A DNA stretch of 64,000 nucleotides, taken from the NCBI GenBank assembly GCA_023614405.1, contig CM042694.1:354596010-354660009 (forward strand), given 5' to 3'. Position numbers and translations under genes: made by a program. The notes beneath the pieces are model-generated. The model worked only from the letters and a program-made list of their open reading frames with translations, was not told the DNA's origin and searched no databases. Position 1 is the stretch's first letter; the number at the start of each line of letters is the position of its first letter. Source of the DNA: Avena insularis (taxonomy: Eukaryota; Streptophyta; Magnoliopsida; Poales; Poaceae). Positions 45,291-56,111 of this stretch are shown here, one piece after another.

Positions 45291-46380
45291 TCGTTTACTC
45301 TAGGCACCCGGTAGAAATATTCCATGTCCACCCGTGTTGATATGCTATACTTCTTCCAGCTCTATTTTTTATCTCACATGTTTCATCCATTATGTGAAGT
45401 ACTGAAATCAGCTGAATATGCGTATATCTTCTTGAAGTGTCACTTTCACTAGCCTAAACTCTGAAAAAACACTGGTGGGTCGTTGACGTGGCGGCATGCT
45501 GAAAACCTGATCTGCAGATCCCGATGCAAATGTTTAGACCCAAGTGCTCTTGCGTGGGAGCTGAACAAAGGTGAGTTGTCTTGACTCTGGACCCGTGTGC
45601 CTACCGTATGGCCTGTCACAGCATGTTCATCATTGTTACATGTAGGTCCATACTGCCTTAGCTACCTTTCGATTGCTAATTTCTATTTTCATGTTTTCAC
45701 ATAGGATGATAGCCTGATTGAAAACGTTCCATATCATGTCTGCATTTGATTGACCAGGCAGAAATCTGATGGTATCCAGTTGCTTAATGACAATAACCAG
45801 ATTATGTGAGGACAATTTGAATGTATGTAGCAAAGACATAAACTAATACAATCGATATAATATATGCCAATTTATCTTGCTTTTAATTGTAACCCTCTGT
45901 GTTCAGTGTAATATTTATGATGTCATTTTATTTTTACAGCCTATGGTATCATAAAAAACAGAAATTCCTAGGCCAAAATATTATGCATGCAATTTACTCT
46001 GTTTTTTACTTACTCGGTGCTAATATAAAATTTTGATCTTAACTAGCTGCTATATACAAATGTACTTATCTAATATTTAGCAAACTAAAAATTATAGTTA
46101 AAAGTGAGCAGCGGCAACGATTGGAAACGTTGCATACAAGTGAATGACAGTAATGTTGTCAATTTAAGCTACAACCAATATTTCTAGAGTTTATCACAAG
46201 TTCATCAAATTTATCATGTGCAGTTTTGCAAAATATAATGATCCATTTATCATTTTATCATTTGTTGTATATTTTTCTAATTCCGTATAGTATAGGTATA
46301 CAAGAACCTGCACCTATTTGAGACAGACACGAGCAGCCAACACCCACCCCATCCCCGACCCCAACCCGGCTCCGACTGGA
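45291..46380. other. AT-rich stretch without gene
   Basis: No coding frame, repeat array or element terminus recognised. A GAACAAAG-GTGAGT sequence near 45562-45577 resembles a splice donor but has no partner exon that I can identify. Confidence 0.4.
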
Positions 46381-46466
46381 GAAATCATGCCATAAATTCT
46401 TCCCTGATCTCGAGCCCGAGCCCCGACAACCCCGATTCCTCCCCACCTCGGTCCGTCCCCACCCCC

Positions 46467-46654
46467 TACCTTCTCCGGCGCGAGCGAGCGAGTCGTCGGC
46501 GGCAGCCGATGCGAGGGAGCCCGCGACGGCCAGCGCCGAGCTCCCATACTAACCACCTCCTACCTTCTCCGGTGCGGGCGAGCGAGTCGCTGGCGGCAGC
46601 CGACGCGAGGGAGCCCGCGACGGCCGGCGGCAAGCTCCCATCCTAACCACCTTC
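46467..46654 (+). repeat. 94-bp GC-rich tandem duplication
   Basis: Two units starting TACCTTCTCCGG at 46467 and 46561 share the GCGAGGGAGCCCGCGACGGC and AGCTCCCATMCTAACCAC blocks. A third partial unit may begin near 46650. They lie just before the first possible exon of the Mutator-like gene. Confidence 0.85.
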
Positions 46655-46782
46655 TCCCTCACTGGCGGGGGCAAAAGGAGCACGCGGAGGCCATGGGCAA
46701 GCGGCCAACCTAGATCATCTCCTAACTCGAAATGGTGCGGCGGACGGAGCAATTCCAGCGCAACGACGGTAAGAAGCGATTT

Positions 46783-47490
46783 TGAAAACCTCCTACCTCA
46801 ACTAGGCATGGGCAGTGATTTCCAATTCCCCTGTGATAACCCTAAATTCCATGTTGACAGTGAGTTGCTCCTTCTTCCTCCTTAGCGGATTTGTGATTTG
46901 GGAATAGCTAGACATAGCTCCAATTAGAAGAAGACCAGATCTGTTGAGTGTGGTTCCTCAGGTATTTGTATTTGTGTGCTTGGAATGCCCCTTAAATTAC
47001 AATTCACATGAGTGTGTTGAACAAAACAAGTTGAAGTTCACATAAAAAAAATTGTAGTTCAACATACCTCTGTAGTTGCAGTTCACATTAGTGTGTTGAA
47101 GAAAAACAAGTTAAAGTTCAAGAAATAAAAAGCTGCAGTTCACACTGTTTTATCTTCTGTGCTTGGGGTACTCGTCTTACTAACCAAATAACAAATTAGT
47201 TCTTGTAGATCACAACGTATATGACTTGGAAACCTCCTACCTCACCGGCGCGGCGGACGGGTTTGATCCAAGCGGCGGACAGGTTGATTCCAGCGGGGCG
47301 TCGCTAAGTAGAAACTTCGAAGCAACTAACCGTAGTGATTTCAGATTTGATCCTCTGCGATTACCCTACCTTCCTTGTATTCAGCGGGTTGTGCTTTCTT
47401 CCTCGTTGGCTGATTTCAGTTTTGGCAACACATGGCTCCAATTAGAAGAAAAGCTGATCAGGCCACTCTGGTTTCTCAGGTTTTTTATAT
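46783..47490 (+). repeat. Duplicated exon-like module upstream of the WSGP exons
   Basis: 46783-46975 and 47228-47490 share, in order, ACCTCCTACCTCA, a GTAGTGATTTC/GCAGTGATTTC block, GTTGTGCTTTCTTCCTC/GAGTTGCTCCTTCTTCCTC, and TGGCTCCAATTAGAAGAA/ATAGCTCCAATTAGAAGAA. Each ends in a TTCCTCAG-GT or TTTCTCAG-GT donor-like site. They look like a tandem duplication of about 450 bp, the second copy having an extra GC-rich insert. Confidence 0.65.
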
Positions 47491-48181
47491 CCATCTGAAT
47501 TGAACTAGGAACTAGTAGTACATCAAATTAGTGCAAAAAAAGTATGTTCAAATACCTATGAAGTTGCAGTTCACATTATTATTTGTGTGCTGAACATTAG
47601 TGAATATGATGATGCAGTTCATACTAGTGTGTTGAACAAAAAACAAGTTGAAGTTCACGGCATAGAAAAGGTGTAGTTCACATTGGTTGTATTTGTGTGC
47701 ATGGGGTACCCTTCTTACTAAACAAAAAACAAATTAGTTCACGTAGGTCACAGTACATATGACCTGGGAGTTCACTTTCATATTAGTTTGCAATTCACTG
47801 CTTTGTGTAAAAAGGAAAAAGGAGGGTTAACTAGTTTTATTTTTAAAATAGGGATAAAGATTCACTTATGGTAAAAACTCACTTATGCTATAAAGTTCAT
47901 TTGACAAACAAAAATGGTCTGTAGTTTGCTTGTATGAACTCTATATTTATTGACTATGAAAGTTTAGTTGTTGAAAAGTGTGTTTTGGAAAAGTGTGTTC
48001 AAATGCCACTGAAGTTGCAGTTCAGATCAGTGTGTTTTAGAAAACAATTTGAAGTTCACATTAATATGTAAGATATAGTTCACTTCTGCAAACAAAAATA
48101 CTTTTGTGTATGTGAGTTCACTTCTGTTATGCTATTTTTTGAAGTTCACGTGTTCACTATGTTCTGCAAAAAACAATGCAG

Positions 48182-49305
48182 GAAGTGCAACGGAATAAAT
48201 GTTTCAAGTTTGCACATACAGCTGGGGTTGAGATATCAAAAGATGAAGTTGAAGAGGAACTATTATGCTGGTCTGGCCCCAATCAACCCCCACGTTCTTT
48301 TATGAGCTTTGATCAGCCAATAATAGTGACTAAACCGGTTATGCAGCTCCCAAAGTGCATGATTCGAGGTAGTGATTAGCAACAGTCCAATCCAAAAACA
48401 AATGCAACAGGTATGGGGCAGCATAATGGAGTTGATGGTGGAATTGTTCATGGTGTAGGTGGCAACAAACTGCAGGTATATTATTGTTCTAAACTGTCAA
48501 GTTCTGTAAAAAATGCACTTCACTTGGGTTTTGTACAAAAATGAAAAAGGAGTTCACTCATATATATATTAAAAGGTTCACTTGTTCATATGTTTGAAAA
48601 AAAATGATGCAGGAATTGAAACAACATAAACGTTCCAGATTTAAGCCAATTCTACATCATGGACCAGAGGTTGAGGAATTGTATGATGAAGCTAAAGAGG
48701 AAATATTATGCTGGTCTGGCCCCAAGCAGCCTCCAGGTCCTCCGAACATGATTCAAGGTGGAAACAAACAACAGTCCATTACTGAGGCAGATTCCTTGCA
48801 AACAGGATGCTTGAAAAGGAAGTTCAGTACCATAATTGATCTTGAACCTTTGCAAACAGTGCTAGCATCTGATGGTCATGAAGAAGATGAAATACTGTCT
48901 TGGAGTGGTCCACCAAAAACTCCACGCTCACCTATACAGTGTGATAAGCCCATAATTGTTACAAAACCTGTGCTCCGTGTTCCTCGTTGTTCAATCCAAA
49001 GTAACAATAGAACAGATCTGAATGCTCAAGGTGATCAGGTTCAAAAAAATCAAGGCTCCACGAAGTTCAAAAAAAGCGAGGAGAAAGAAGAAATCCTATG
49101 TTGGAGTGGTCCACCAAAGAAACCAGTGACTGTAGCAGCTCACTCAAGCTCAAAGGACAAGGTCCTGCCAGATACGGTGACTAAGTGTTTGTCAAGTCAT
49201 ATGCCTCCAAGAGATCCATTGTTGCATAAACCAATTGTGACACTGCCTTGTCCCATCTAGCAAAGTCAGAATGAAACTCCTTCGGAAACAAGATCATACA
49301 CACAT
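48182..49305 (+). pseudogene. N-terminal exons with four WSGP repeats
   Basis: Two exon-like blocks start after ATGCAG acceptors and encode related modules. The motif [D/E]-E-[I/L]-L-[C/S]-W-S-G-P-x-x-x-P occurs at 48251-48290, 48697-48735, 48883-48921 and 49087-49121. Each of the first, third and fourth is accompanied by a (D/H)(K/Q)PI(I)VTKPV-like tail (48312, 48944, 49226). I do not recognise this motif. Both blocks carry an in-frame TAG (48377-48379, 49258-49260) after related CxI tails. The repeats read as an N-terminal extension of the FAR1-type transposase. Confidence 0.6.
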
Positions 49306-50376
49306 GTGAGTATTATTGTTGCAATTACATTTATATTTAACAACAAAGAAAAGCAAAGGCATAGATAAAATAAAGAATGTTCATTAATGTTAACAACAGG
49401 AGTGCATTATACTACAGAACATCCTGCATGTGAAATGATAAAAAAGTGCTTCTATTGTTTTTGGTAAGATATATTGACTTGTTTATGAAACATGTACAAG
49501 CACTTGAGCTGCCAGCCAATCTGATACCAGTAATTGGCCAACAGTTCAAGAAATTTGATGAAGCATATGGCTTTTACAACGCATATGCGAAGCACGCGGG
49601 GTTTGGCATTAAAAAGAGTCAACACAACAAGAGCCGGAGGTATCTGTGATTCATACGAGAGGGAAAACACACAACAAATGTTGCTGATGCTGACCGAAAG
49701 CGCGACATGCCAACACAAAAAGTTGGATGCAAAGCATTTATGAGACTGAAAGAGCGGGAGGATGGAAACTATGTTGTGAAAGATATAGATCTTGATCACA
49801 ACCACCCTCTACTACTAAGTCCATCCATGAGTGTCTTCATGCATTCACACAAAAGGGTGGATTCAACACTGAAATGATATATTAAAGACCTCCAGTTCAG
49901 CAATGTCAAACATGTTAATATCATGGGGTTGCTTAGTAGGCTGAATAATGGACACGCCAACCTACCATGCCACTATAAGGATATGCTGAACATGTAAGTA
50001 CTACCCCCATGTCGTACGACAAAAATACATGTAATTTCCTTCTTGAAAAATAGGAACAAAATACTAAATATATCAAAAAAATTGCAGAAAAGCAGAGAAC
50101 AAGCGTAAAGAGGCATTGTAGGATGTGGAAAAGTTGTTCAAATTCTTCAAAGATATAAAAGTTGATAATGATCGATCATGATGTTGATGAAGAGAGCACG
50201 ATTACGTCTACACATGAAACATATACCACATGCCACTGGCAGTCTTTGTCGGCGTGAATAACCATTTGAAGTCAAACATATTCGTTGTAGCGCTGATGCG
50301 TGATGAAGCCGACGACTCATTCACGTGGGTTTTCAGCACATTTTTAAAATATATGGGAGGGCAAGAACCTATGTGC

Positions 50377-50950
50377 ATATTGACAGGTAACCATATTTTA
50401 TCAATAAAAGTTCAGACAAGTAAAAAATGTAGTTCACTTCCTTGTTTTTTTTTTCAGTTAAGTGCACTTGCATTCCCATTATTTTTCTTGCTTGTTCAGC
50501 TTAGGTTCGGTTCACTTCATCATATAGTAGAATTTCATGCTACTATGTAGTTGATAAAAAACATTTATTTTCACAACGAAATAATTTGTAGCTTGCTTGT
50601 TTTTTGCTGTACTACACAACATATGTGACATTAGAAAAAAGTTAATAGCCAATTTGATAACCATATTGACAGGTAACCACATTTTATCAGCAAAGTATAA
50701 AAGTTCAGAAAAGTAAAAATTGTAGTTCACTTTCTTGTTTTTTTGTTCAGTGCACTTGCATTCCAATTATTTTGCTTGCTTGTTTAGCTTAGGTTCGGTT
50801 CACTTCATCATATATTAGATGTTCATTCTAGTATGTAGTTGAGAAAAAACATTTATTTTGACAATAAAATAATTTGTAGCTAGTATGTTTTTGCTCTACT
50901 ACACAACACATGTGACATTAGAAAAAAAGTTCAATTGCTCTCCATTGGTA
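50377..50950 (+). repeat. 286-bp tandem duplication spanning an exon-intron border
   Basis: TTGACAGGTAACCA at 50380 recurs at 50666. Downstream blocks recur in the same order: TTCAG-AAGTAAAAA-TGTAGTTCAC, TGCACTTGCATTCC, GCTTAGGTTCGGTTCAC, and AAAACATTTATTTT. The first copy contains the splice donor of the transposase exon ending at 50386, so the donor is duplicated inside the intron. Confidence 0.8.
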
Positions 50951-52085
50951 GTTCACTCAGATTCTAGATGGAAAAGAAACATTCAAGAATTATGATTACA
51001 TCGTACTTGGAAACATGATATTTGGTTATGTCCTAAGCATGTGTTCTATTTTATTCAAATACAGATCAATGCCTATCAATAGCAAAAAGCACTCTCGAAG
51101 ATATTCCTACGAGCACTACATAAACTTTGCAGGTGACACATTATGAACAAGCACAAAGATCCTTTGGTTAAGCTTTACAAATTGTTTCCTGAACTGAAGG
51201 AACAACTCGCAGCAGTTCTCAACCATCCACTAATACTAGCTGATTTTGAGGAAGCATGGATGCGCTAATGGACAAGTACAATCTGCACAATGTAACTATG
51301 ATGGTAAAAATGTGGAATAAAAGGAAGACATGGGTCTCTGCTTATTGGAAAGTAGTCTTCTATGCAGGAATAATATCAATACAGAGAAGCGAAAGTATGA
51401 ACAGCGTGCTAAAAAGAGGATTCGTCAAAGAGGAGCAAGATCTTCACATTTTTGCACAGCAAGTCAACAACAGCATTCAGACACAACACAAGGCAGAGAA
51501 TGCCGAGAATGTTGCATCAGCGGTACGTTATATTTTAAGGTTCACTTTGAGAAACAAATGAAGTTAGGAGTAGAAAAAATTATTAGACTTGTACTAAAGC
51601 ATTTAAATATATAAAAACCATGCAGGGTGTCCAACAAACATTGACGAGCTATGAATTCAAAGAACATGCAAGGTAGAAGTACACTAGGGATGTGTACGCA
51701 GTGTTCCGGGAGCGCCAATATAAGAGCACGGATTTTTGGATTAAAAGCACTGCAGATCCAACGAAATTCCTTGTGCATCACTACAACCAAAGCCGAGAAT
51801 TTGCATGGTCAAGACATGAGTCCTGAGTCACAGCGGAACACACAGGTAAGATGATAAAAATGAAAATTTTATTTAAACATGCATACAATCTCATTCTACT
51901 TTGTGAATACAACTAACACAAAAAAATGTTCCTTGTAGGTCTGTTTTGCCATCATGTGATTGCAGTGTTTGAACATCTGCCGCTAAACAAGATACCACTC
52001 AAATACATATTGAGGAGGTACACGAAGGATGCTATTGTAAACCCAACATTCAACCGCAGGGACCACAAAGCAATAGCAGCAGATG

Positions 52086-53332
52086 GAACATTGAGAAAGA
52101 ACTGTATATAAAGAAACCCAAAGATTTTGTCGATCCTATGGATGCTGACAAGGTATGCAAACTTCAGTGTTCCATCTATAGACCGAAGCAAGCATCCCGA
52201 AGTTGAAATCTCCGCTTTGATGAAGTGATCAAATGGTTTGGATTTGTCCAAACTATAGGAGAGACTTGTATCTACAAGAAAGTGAGTGGGAGATCTATAG
52301 CATTTCTGATATTATATGTGGATGATATATTGTTAATTGAAAATGATGTAGATCTTTTGAATAACGTAAAGGATTACTTAAATAGTAAATTTTTGATAAA
52401 GGACCTTAGTAAAGCTGTTTATATTTTAGGTATTAAGATCTATAGAGATAGATCAATACGCTTAATTGGATTATCACAGAGTACATACCTTGATAAGATT
52501 TTGAATAAGTTCAACATGCAAGATAGTAAGAAAGGACTCTTACCTATGGTGCAAAGTACGGTTTTGAGTAAGACTCAAAGTTGAGCTTCAACAAAAGATA
52601 GAGAATTGATGGTCAATGTCCCGTATGTCTCAGCCATAGGCTCTCTTATATATGATATGCTGTGTACAAGACCAGATGTGACACATGATATTAGTTTGAC
52701 TAGCAGGTACCAATCTGATCTAGGTATACAACAATGGAATGTAGTTAAGAATGTCTTTAAGTACTTAAGAAGGACTAAAGACATGTTTCTCATCTATGGT
52801 GGTGAAGAAGAGCTCGTCGCAAAGTGTTATGTTGATGCCAGCTTCGACACCGATCCGGATGACTCTAAGTCACAATCTGGATATGTATTTCAAATGAATG
52901 GAGAAGCGGTGAGTTGGAGGAGTTCCAAGCAACCTGTGGTGGCAAGATCTTCAATGGAGGCAGAGTATATATCTGCTCCAGAAGCAGTGGCGGAAGCAGT
53001 TTGGATGAAGGAGTTCATTTCCGAACTAGGTGTGGTTCCAAGTGCTTTGGATCCAATGGTTATCTATTGTGACAACAATGGCGCTATAGCCAATGCTAAT
53101 GAACCAAGGTCTCACAAAAATTCTAAGCATATCAAGCGCCATTATCACTCCATCCGAGAACATGTCCAGGATGGAGATATATAGATTTGCAAAGTAGATA
53201 CGAATTTGAATATTGCGGATCCGTTGACTAAAGCTCTCCCAAAGGCAAAACATGACGAGCACCAGAACGCTATGGGTGTTAGATTCATAACTATGTAAAA
53301 CTAGATTATTGACTCTAGTGCAAGTGGGAGAC
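52086..53332 (+). pseudogene. 5'-truncated Copia RT and RNase H, Angela/BARE type
   Basis: Reverse transcriptase is recognisable from FVDPMDADKVCKLQ at about 52130 onward. The catalytic box YVDD is intact at 52315-52326. RNase H follows (VDASF..D, SRSSMEAEYIS, YCDNNGAI near 52830-53090, and ADPLTKALP near 53215). Stops: TGA 52204, TGA 52582, TAG 53182. All are in one frame. Upstream domains (gag, protease, integrase) are absent because the sequence changes to Mutator-like transposase near 52085. The tract ends with the polypurine tract CAAGTGGGAGAC and the LTR at 53333. Confidence 0.9.
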
Positions 53333-54967
53333 TGGAAGGGATATGCCCGAGAGGCAATAATAAATGGTTATTATGTTATTCCAGGTTTATAATAGATGTT
53401 TATTTCTCATGCTATAATTGTGTTAAAAGGAAACATTAATACATGTGTGTTAAATAAACAAATGGAAGGTTCCTAGTGATGCATATCATTACACTAGCTT
53501 GTTGATTAATAGATGATTAAGGTTTCCTGTAACGAGGTCACGACGATGTGATGACAAACTCCCAAAGTATAGTAATACTATCATGCCATTATGTTTACAC
53601 TACTACAACGTCACTCAAAGTAACCCGAATGCTTAGACCATGAGATCACATCAATCACTGACTCAGGAAGAGTATTTTGATTACATCAAACGTCACACCG
53701 TAACATGGTGATTATAAATGTGTCATCGGATACTTCAAAAGTGTTAGTTGAGGCTCATGGATCAAGAATGGGATTTGTCCATCCTGATGAAGGAGAGATA
53801 TACTCAGGGCCCTCTCGGTGATATCACATTAACATAGCTTGCAAGCAAGTGATAACGATCACTAAGAATGTAATATCATGGGAACGAGAAAAAATTACTT
53901 GTCAGTAACGGGATAGAACTTGGTATGGATGATACCAAATGATCGGATCTCGGACAAGTAAAATATCGCGATATAAAAGGAATTGGTTACTGCGAATAAA
54001 GGTTCACACGATCACTAGTTTATCATTTGAGCTGGTGGGAGTCATTATGGATCTCCAGGTCCTGCTAATGATTATTGATCGGAGAGTGTCTCGATCATGT
54101 CCACTCATCTCGCGAACCCATAGGGAGACACACTTAAGGGTATTCGACACATTCGAGTGGATAGAAAACACCAGAGAAAATACTGGACAATGCAGGAATT
54201 GTTCTGATAAATATGCTGGAATAGTTTCAGTGTATCGAAATATTATCGGGATTGGATTATCAATATGTTCATTAAATGAAGTACTTATTAAATGAAGTGT
54301 TCATTGAATGAGTCGCACTAAATCAAGTGAATTAAAAGGGAGTTTTAATTGCATGACTCTTGATTTTGAGTGAAGATTAATCATGAGAAACTGGAGTTGA
54401 ATTTTGGGTGAGTGAAGCCTCCACCCACATGAATGAGGGAGAGGTGGGGGCACTCACCTTGGCTGCCTTCCATGGCAAGGGGATGCCCCTCCCCCTATAA
54501 AAGGTGGGGTGGAGCTCCTCTCTCTCACACACTCATCCTTGTCCTCTCATATGCCCTTTGGTTGGCATCTTCCTCCCCCTTCTAGCCTTGTCCATTTCCA
54601 CGAGAACAGAGCTTAGGAGAAGCACTGCTCAAGATCTTCTCCACCCCCATCACCACCATGTCGTAATGTTGGTGGAGTTCCCGAGGATCCACTACTTCCA
54701 CTGCCACGCTGGAGCGAGGGACGGAAGTCGTCGACACACTATACGTGTGACTAATTATGGAGGCGCGACACTTGTGACGTTGGTCATCGCGTCCTTGAGG
54801 ATGGTCGTATACACTCTACAACAACCGTGTTTGTTTGCGGGAACGTTATCCCGCTTTACGGTCTCCGAGGGTGAGTTCATCCGAAACCGTTACAAGTATC
54901 GCCTAGATATGATCTTGGTAGCTGCAAGCTTAGGATTTTTTTGTTTTCCATGCAACAAACCCCATCA
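53333..54967 (+). repeat. Angela-like Copia LTR shared by two internal regions
   Basis: 1635 bp. It starts TGGAAGGGATATGCCC (decayed from TGTTGGAAATATGCCC) and ends CCCATCA. A polypurine tract abuts its left end and a primer-binding site its right end. It therefore plays 3' LTR to the RT/RNase H on the left and 5' LTR to the leader and gag on the right. A TATAAAA box is at 54496-54502. Confidence 0.88.
54496..54502 (+). promoter_or_regulatory. TATA box of Angela-like LTR
   Basis: TATAAAA in CCCCC-TATAAAA-GGTGGGG context. The paralogous LTR has the same box at 41975-41981. Likely core promoter of the element. Confidence 0.5.
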
Positions 54968-54968
54968 G

Positions 54969-54980
54969 TGGTATCAGAAC
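54969..54980 (+). other. Primer-binding site, tRNA-iMet type, one mismatch
   Basis: TGGTATCAGAAC begins two bases after the LTR end. It differs at one position from the tRNA-iMet complement TGGTATCAGAGC. Confidence 0.85.
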
Positions 54981-55097
54981 CAGGTTTATGCGTATATTCT
55001 TTGTACGGTTAGAACACATAGATATGTGGGCGTTGATAGTCTTGTTATTTCATACTTGCATGAATTTGGATCATGTTGGCATGTTGGGATGAAGCGG

Positions 55098-56098
55098 TGA
55101 TGAGGACATCCCTACAATTACACCTACCCCAATGACTACTAAAGATGCTACAACTGTTGCAAGAAAGAATCAGTCCAATGAGATTAGAATTGGACCTATT
55201 ACAAGATCTCGTGCTAAGCTACTGGAACAACAGGTGAATTTACTCCTAAACGAATCTGGTACTTTGATTGATGAGAACTTTATACTGCCTAAGTCTATGC
55301 ATTTATGTATGATCAGGTTCGTTGCAGAAACAAGCATGGCGCGAGGAGGAGAAGGGCTAGAAGAGAAGCCCAACATGATGATCGCCCAAGGATGCGCGAG
55401 GGAGGAGTGGGAGGAAGGCGCAAGAGAAGATCATCAAGACGAAGGCAAAAAGATCTGCCACGACCGGAGTGTCCGGCCAGATCCACCCGGACTGTCCGGC
55501 CTGGTCGAGAGGCAAACTGGGGTGGACATTTAGTATGCTAGTTCGGACACTACACGGACACCACCCGGAAACTTCAAAGTTTCCGGTCAGACTGGACTGT
55601 CCGGCACACTTCACCAGGAGTGTCCGGCCTGACCGAACTGTCCGGCCCACTTCGACCGGAGTGTCCGCCCGCCGACCGAATCTGGTCCAAGTCGGTTTGT
55701 ATCAGTTTGAGTCGTTTGCGTTTAGTTTCGGTTTCTGGTCGCCCCAGCCGCCCTTATAAGCCTTGGGACGACCTCTAGTTAGGGGGGGAGACCACGTTAA
55801 AACTATTTTGAAGTTGTTTCTTTCATAGAACCTCTGGAATTACCCTGTGTTCGAATCTACCAACTATAATTGAGTGTGATTTGTTGTTTCCATTGGTAAT
55901 TAGTAGATTGCATACTACCATTCATGGTCACGGCTGCGTGCGTAAGAGCGTGTTGTTGTGAATATCCTACAAGGTTCGAGAGCTGTTGCATTGGCATCAG
56001 GGATCAAGCGGGAGAGTTCATAGCTACAGGCTAGTTATCTATCATCCACCATCATCACTGCCATCCACTTACTGAGAAGATCGGGCCACCCCATATCA
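55098..56098 (+). repeat. 5' LTR of CRM-like element
   Basis: 1001 bp. Its first 440 bp hold an open frame (55132-55533) homologous to the integrase tail. Between 55460 and 55670 TGTCCGG and its complement recur many times, and an inverted repeat with arms CCGGAAACTT lies at 55565-55586. A TTATAAG TATA-like box is at 55754. Confidence 0.9.
55565..55586. promoter_or_regulatory. Hairpin-forming inverted repeat in CRM-like LTR
   Basis: Perfect arms CCGGAAACTT and AAGTTTCCGG separated by two bases. It is conserved at 62292-62313 and lies within an array of TGTCCGG words. It could be a protein-binding site or RNA structure. The function is unknown. Confidence 0.5.
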
Positions 56099-56101
56099 TC
56101 T

Positions 56102-56111
56102 TGGTATCAGA
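56102..56111 (+). other. Primer-binding site of CRM-like element
   Basis: TGGTATCAGA lies three bases after the LTR end, followed by TTTCC. The first ten bases fit the tRNA-iMet complement and the rest does not. Confidence 0.75.

Larger units (their letters stand above)
46732..52085 (+). pseudogene. FAR1-related Mutator-like transposase gene, broken
   Basis: Exon-like blocks can be seen at 48182-48475, 48613-49305, 49501-49993, 50088-50386, about 51120-51520, about 51630-51840 and 51942-52085. The 49501-49993 block has a FAR1 DNA-binding domain (FDEAYGFYNAYAKHAGFGIKK, then GCKAFM and the HNHP pair). The 50088-50386 block opens the MULE transposase domain (PLAVFVGVNNH, then WVFSTFLKYMGGQEP). 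The 51120-51520 block has W-YWKVVFYAG and RSESMNSVLKRGF. A SWIM-type zinc finger half (GLFCHHVIAVF) is in the last block. Such proteins move Mutator-like DNA transposons, and domesticated relatives (FAR1/FHY3) act in light signalling. TAG or TGA stops (48377, 49258, within the FAR1 domain near 49650, 49875) show this copy is dead. A possible first exon starts at 46732 with a GT donor at 46769. Confidence 0.75.

Noticed and set aside
42432..52085. Mutator-like element as a clean insertion into a Copia pol gene
   Set aside because: The right side joins Copia RT but the left side joins an LTR end, and no target duplication or long terminal inverted repeats were found by eye.
55132..55533. Stand-alone small gene
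   Set aside because: It is the 5' LTR copy of the CRM-like pol tail, with no independent start context or upstream coding region.
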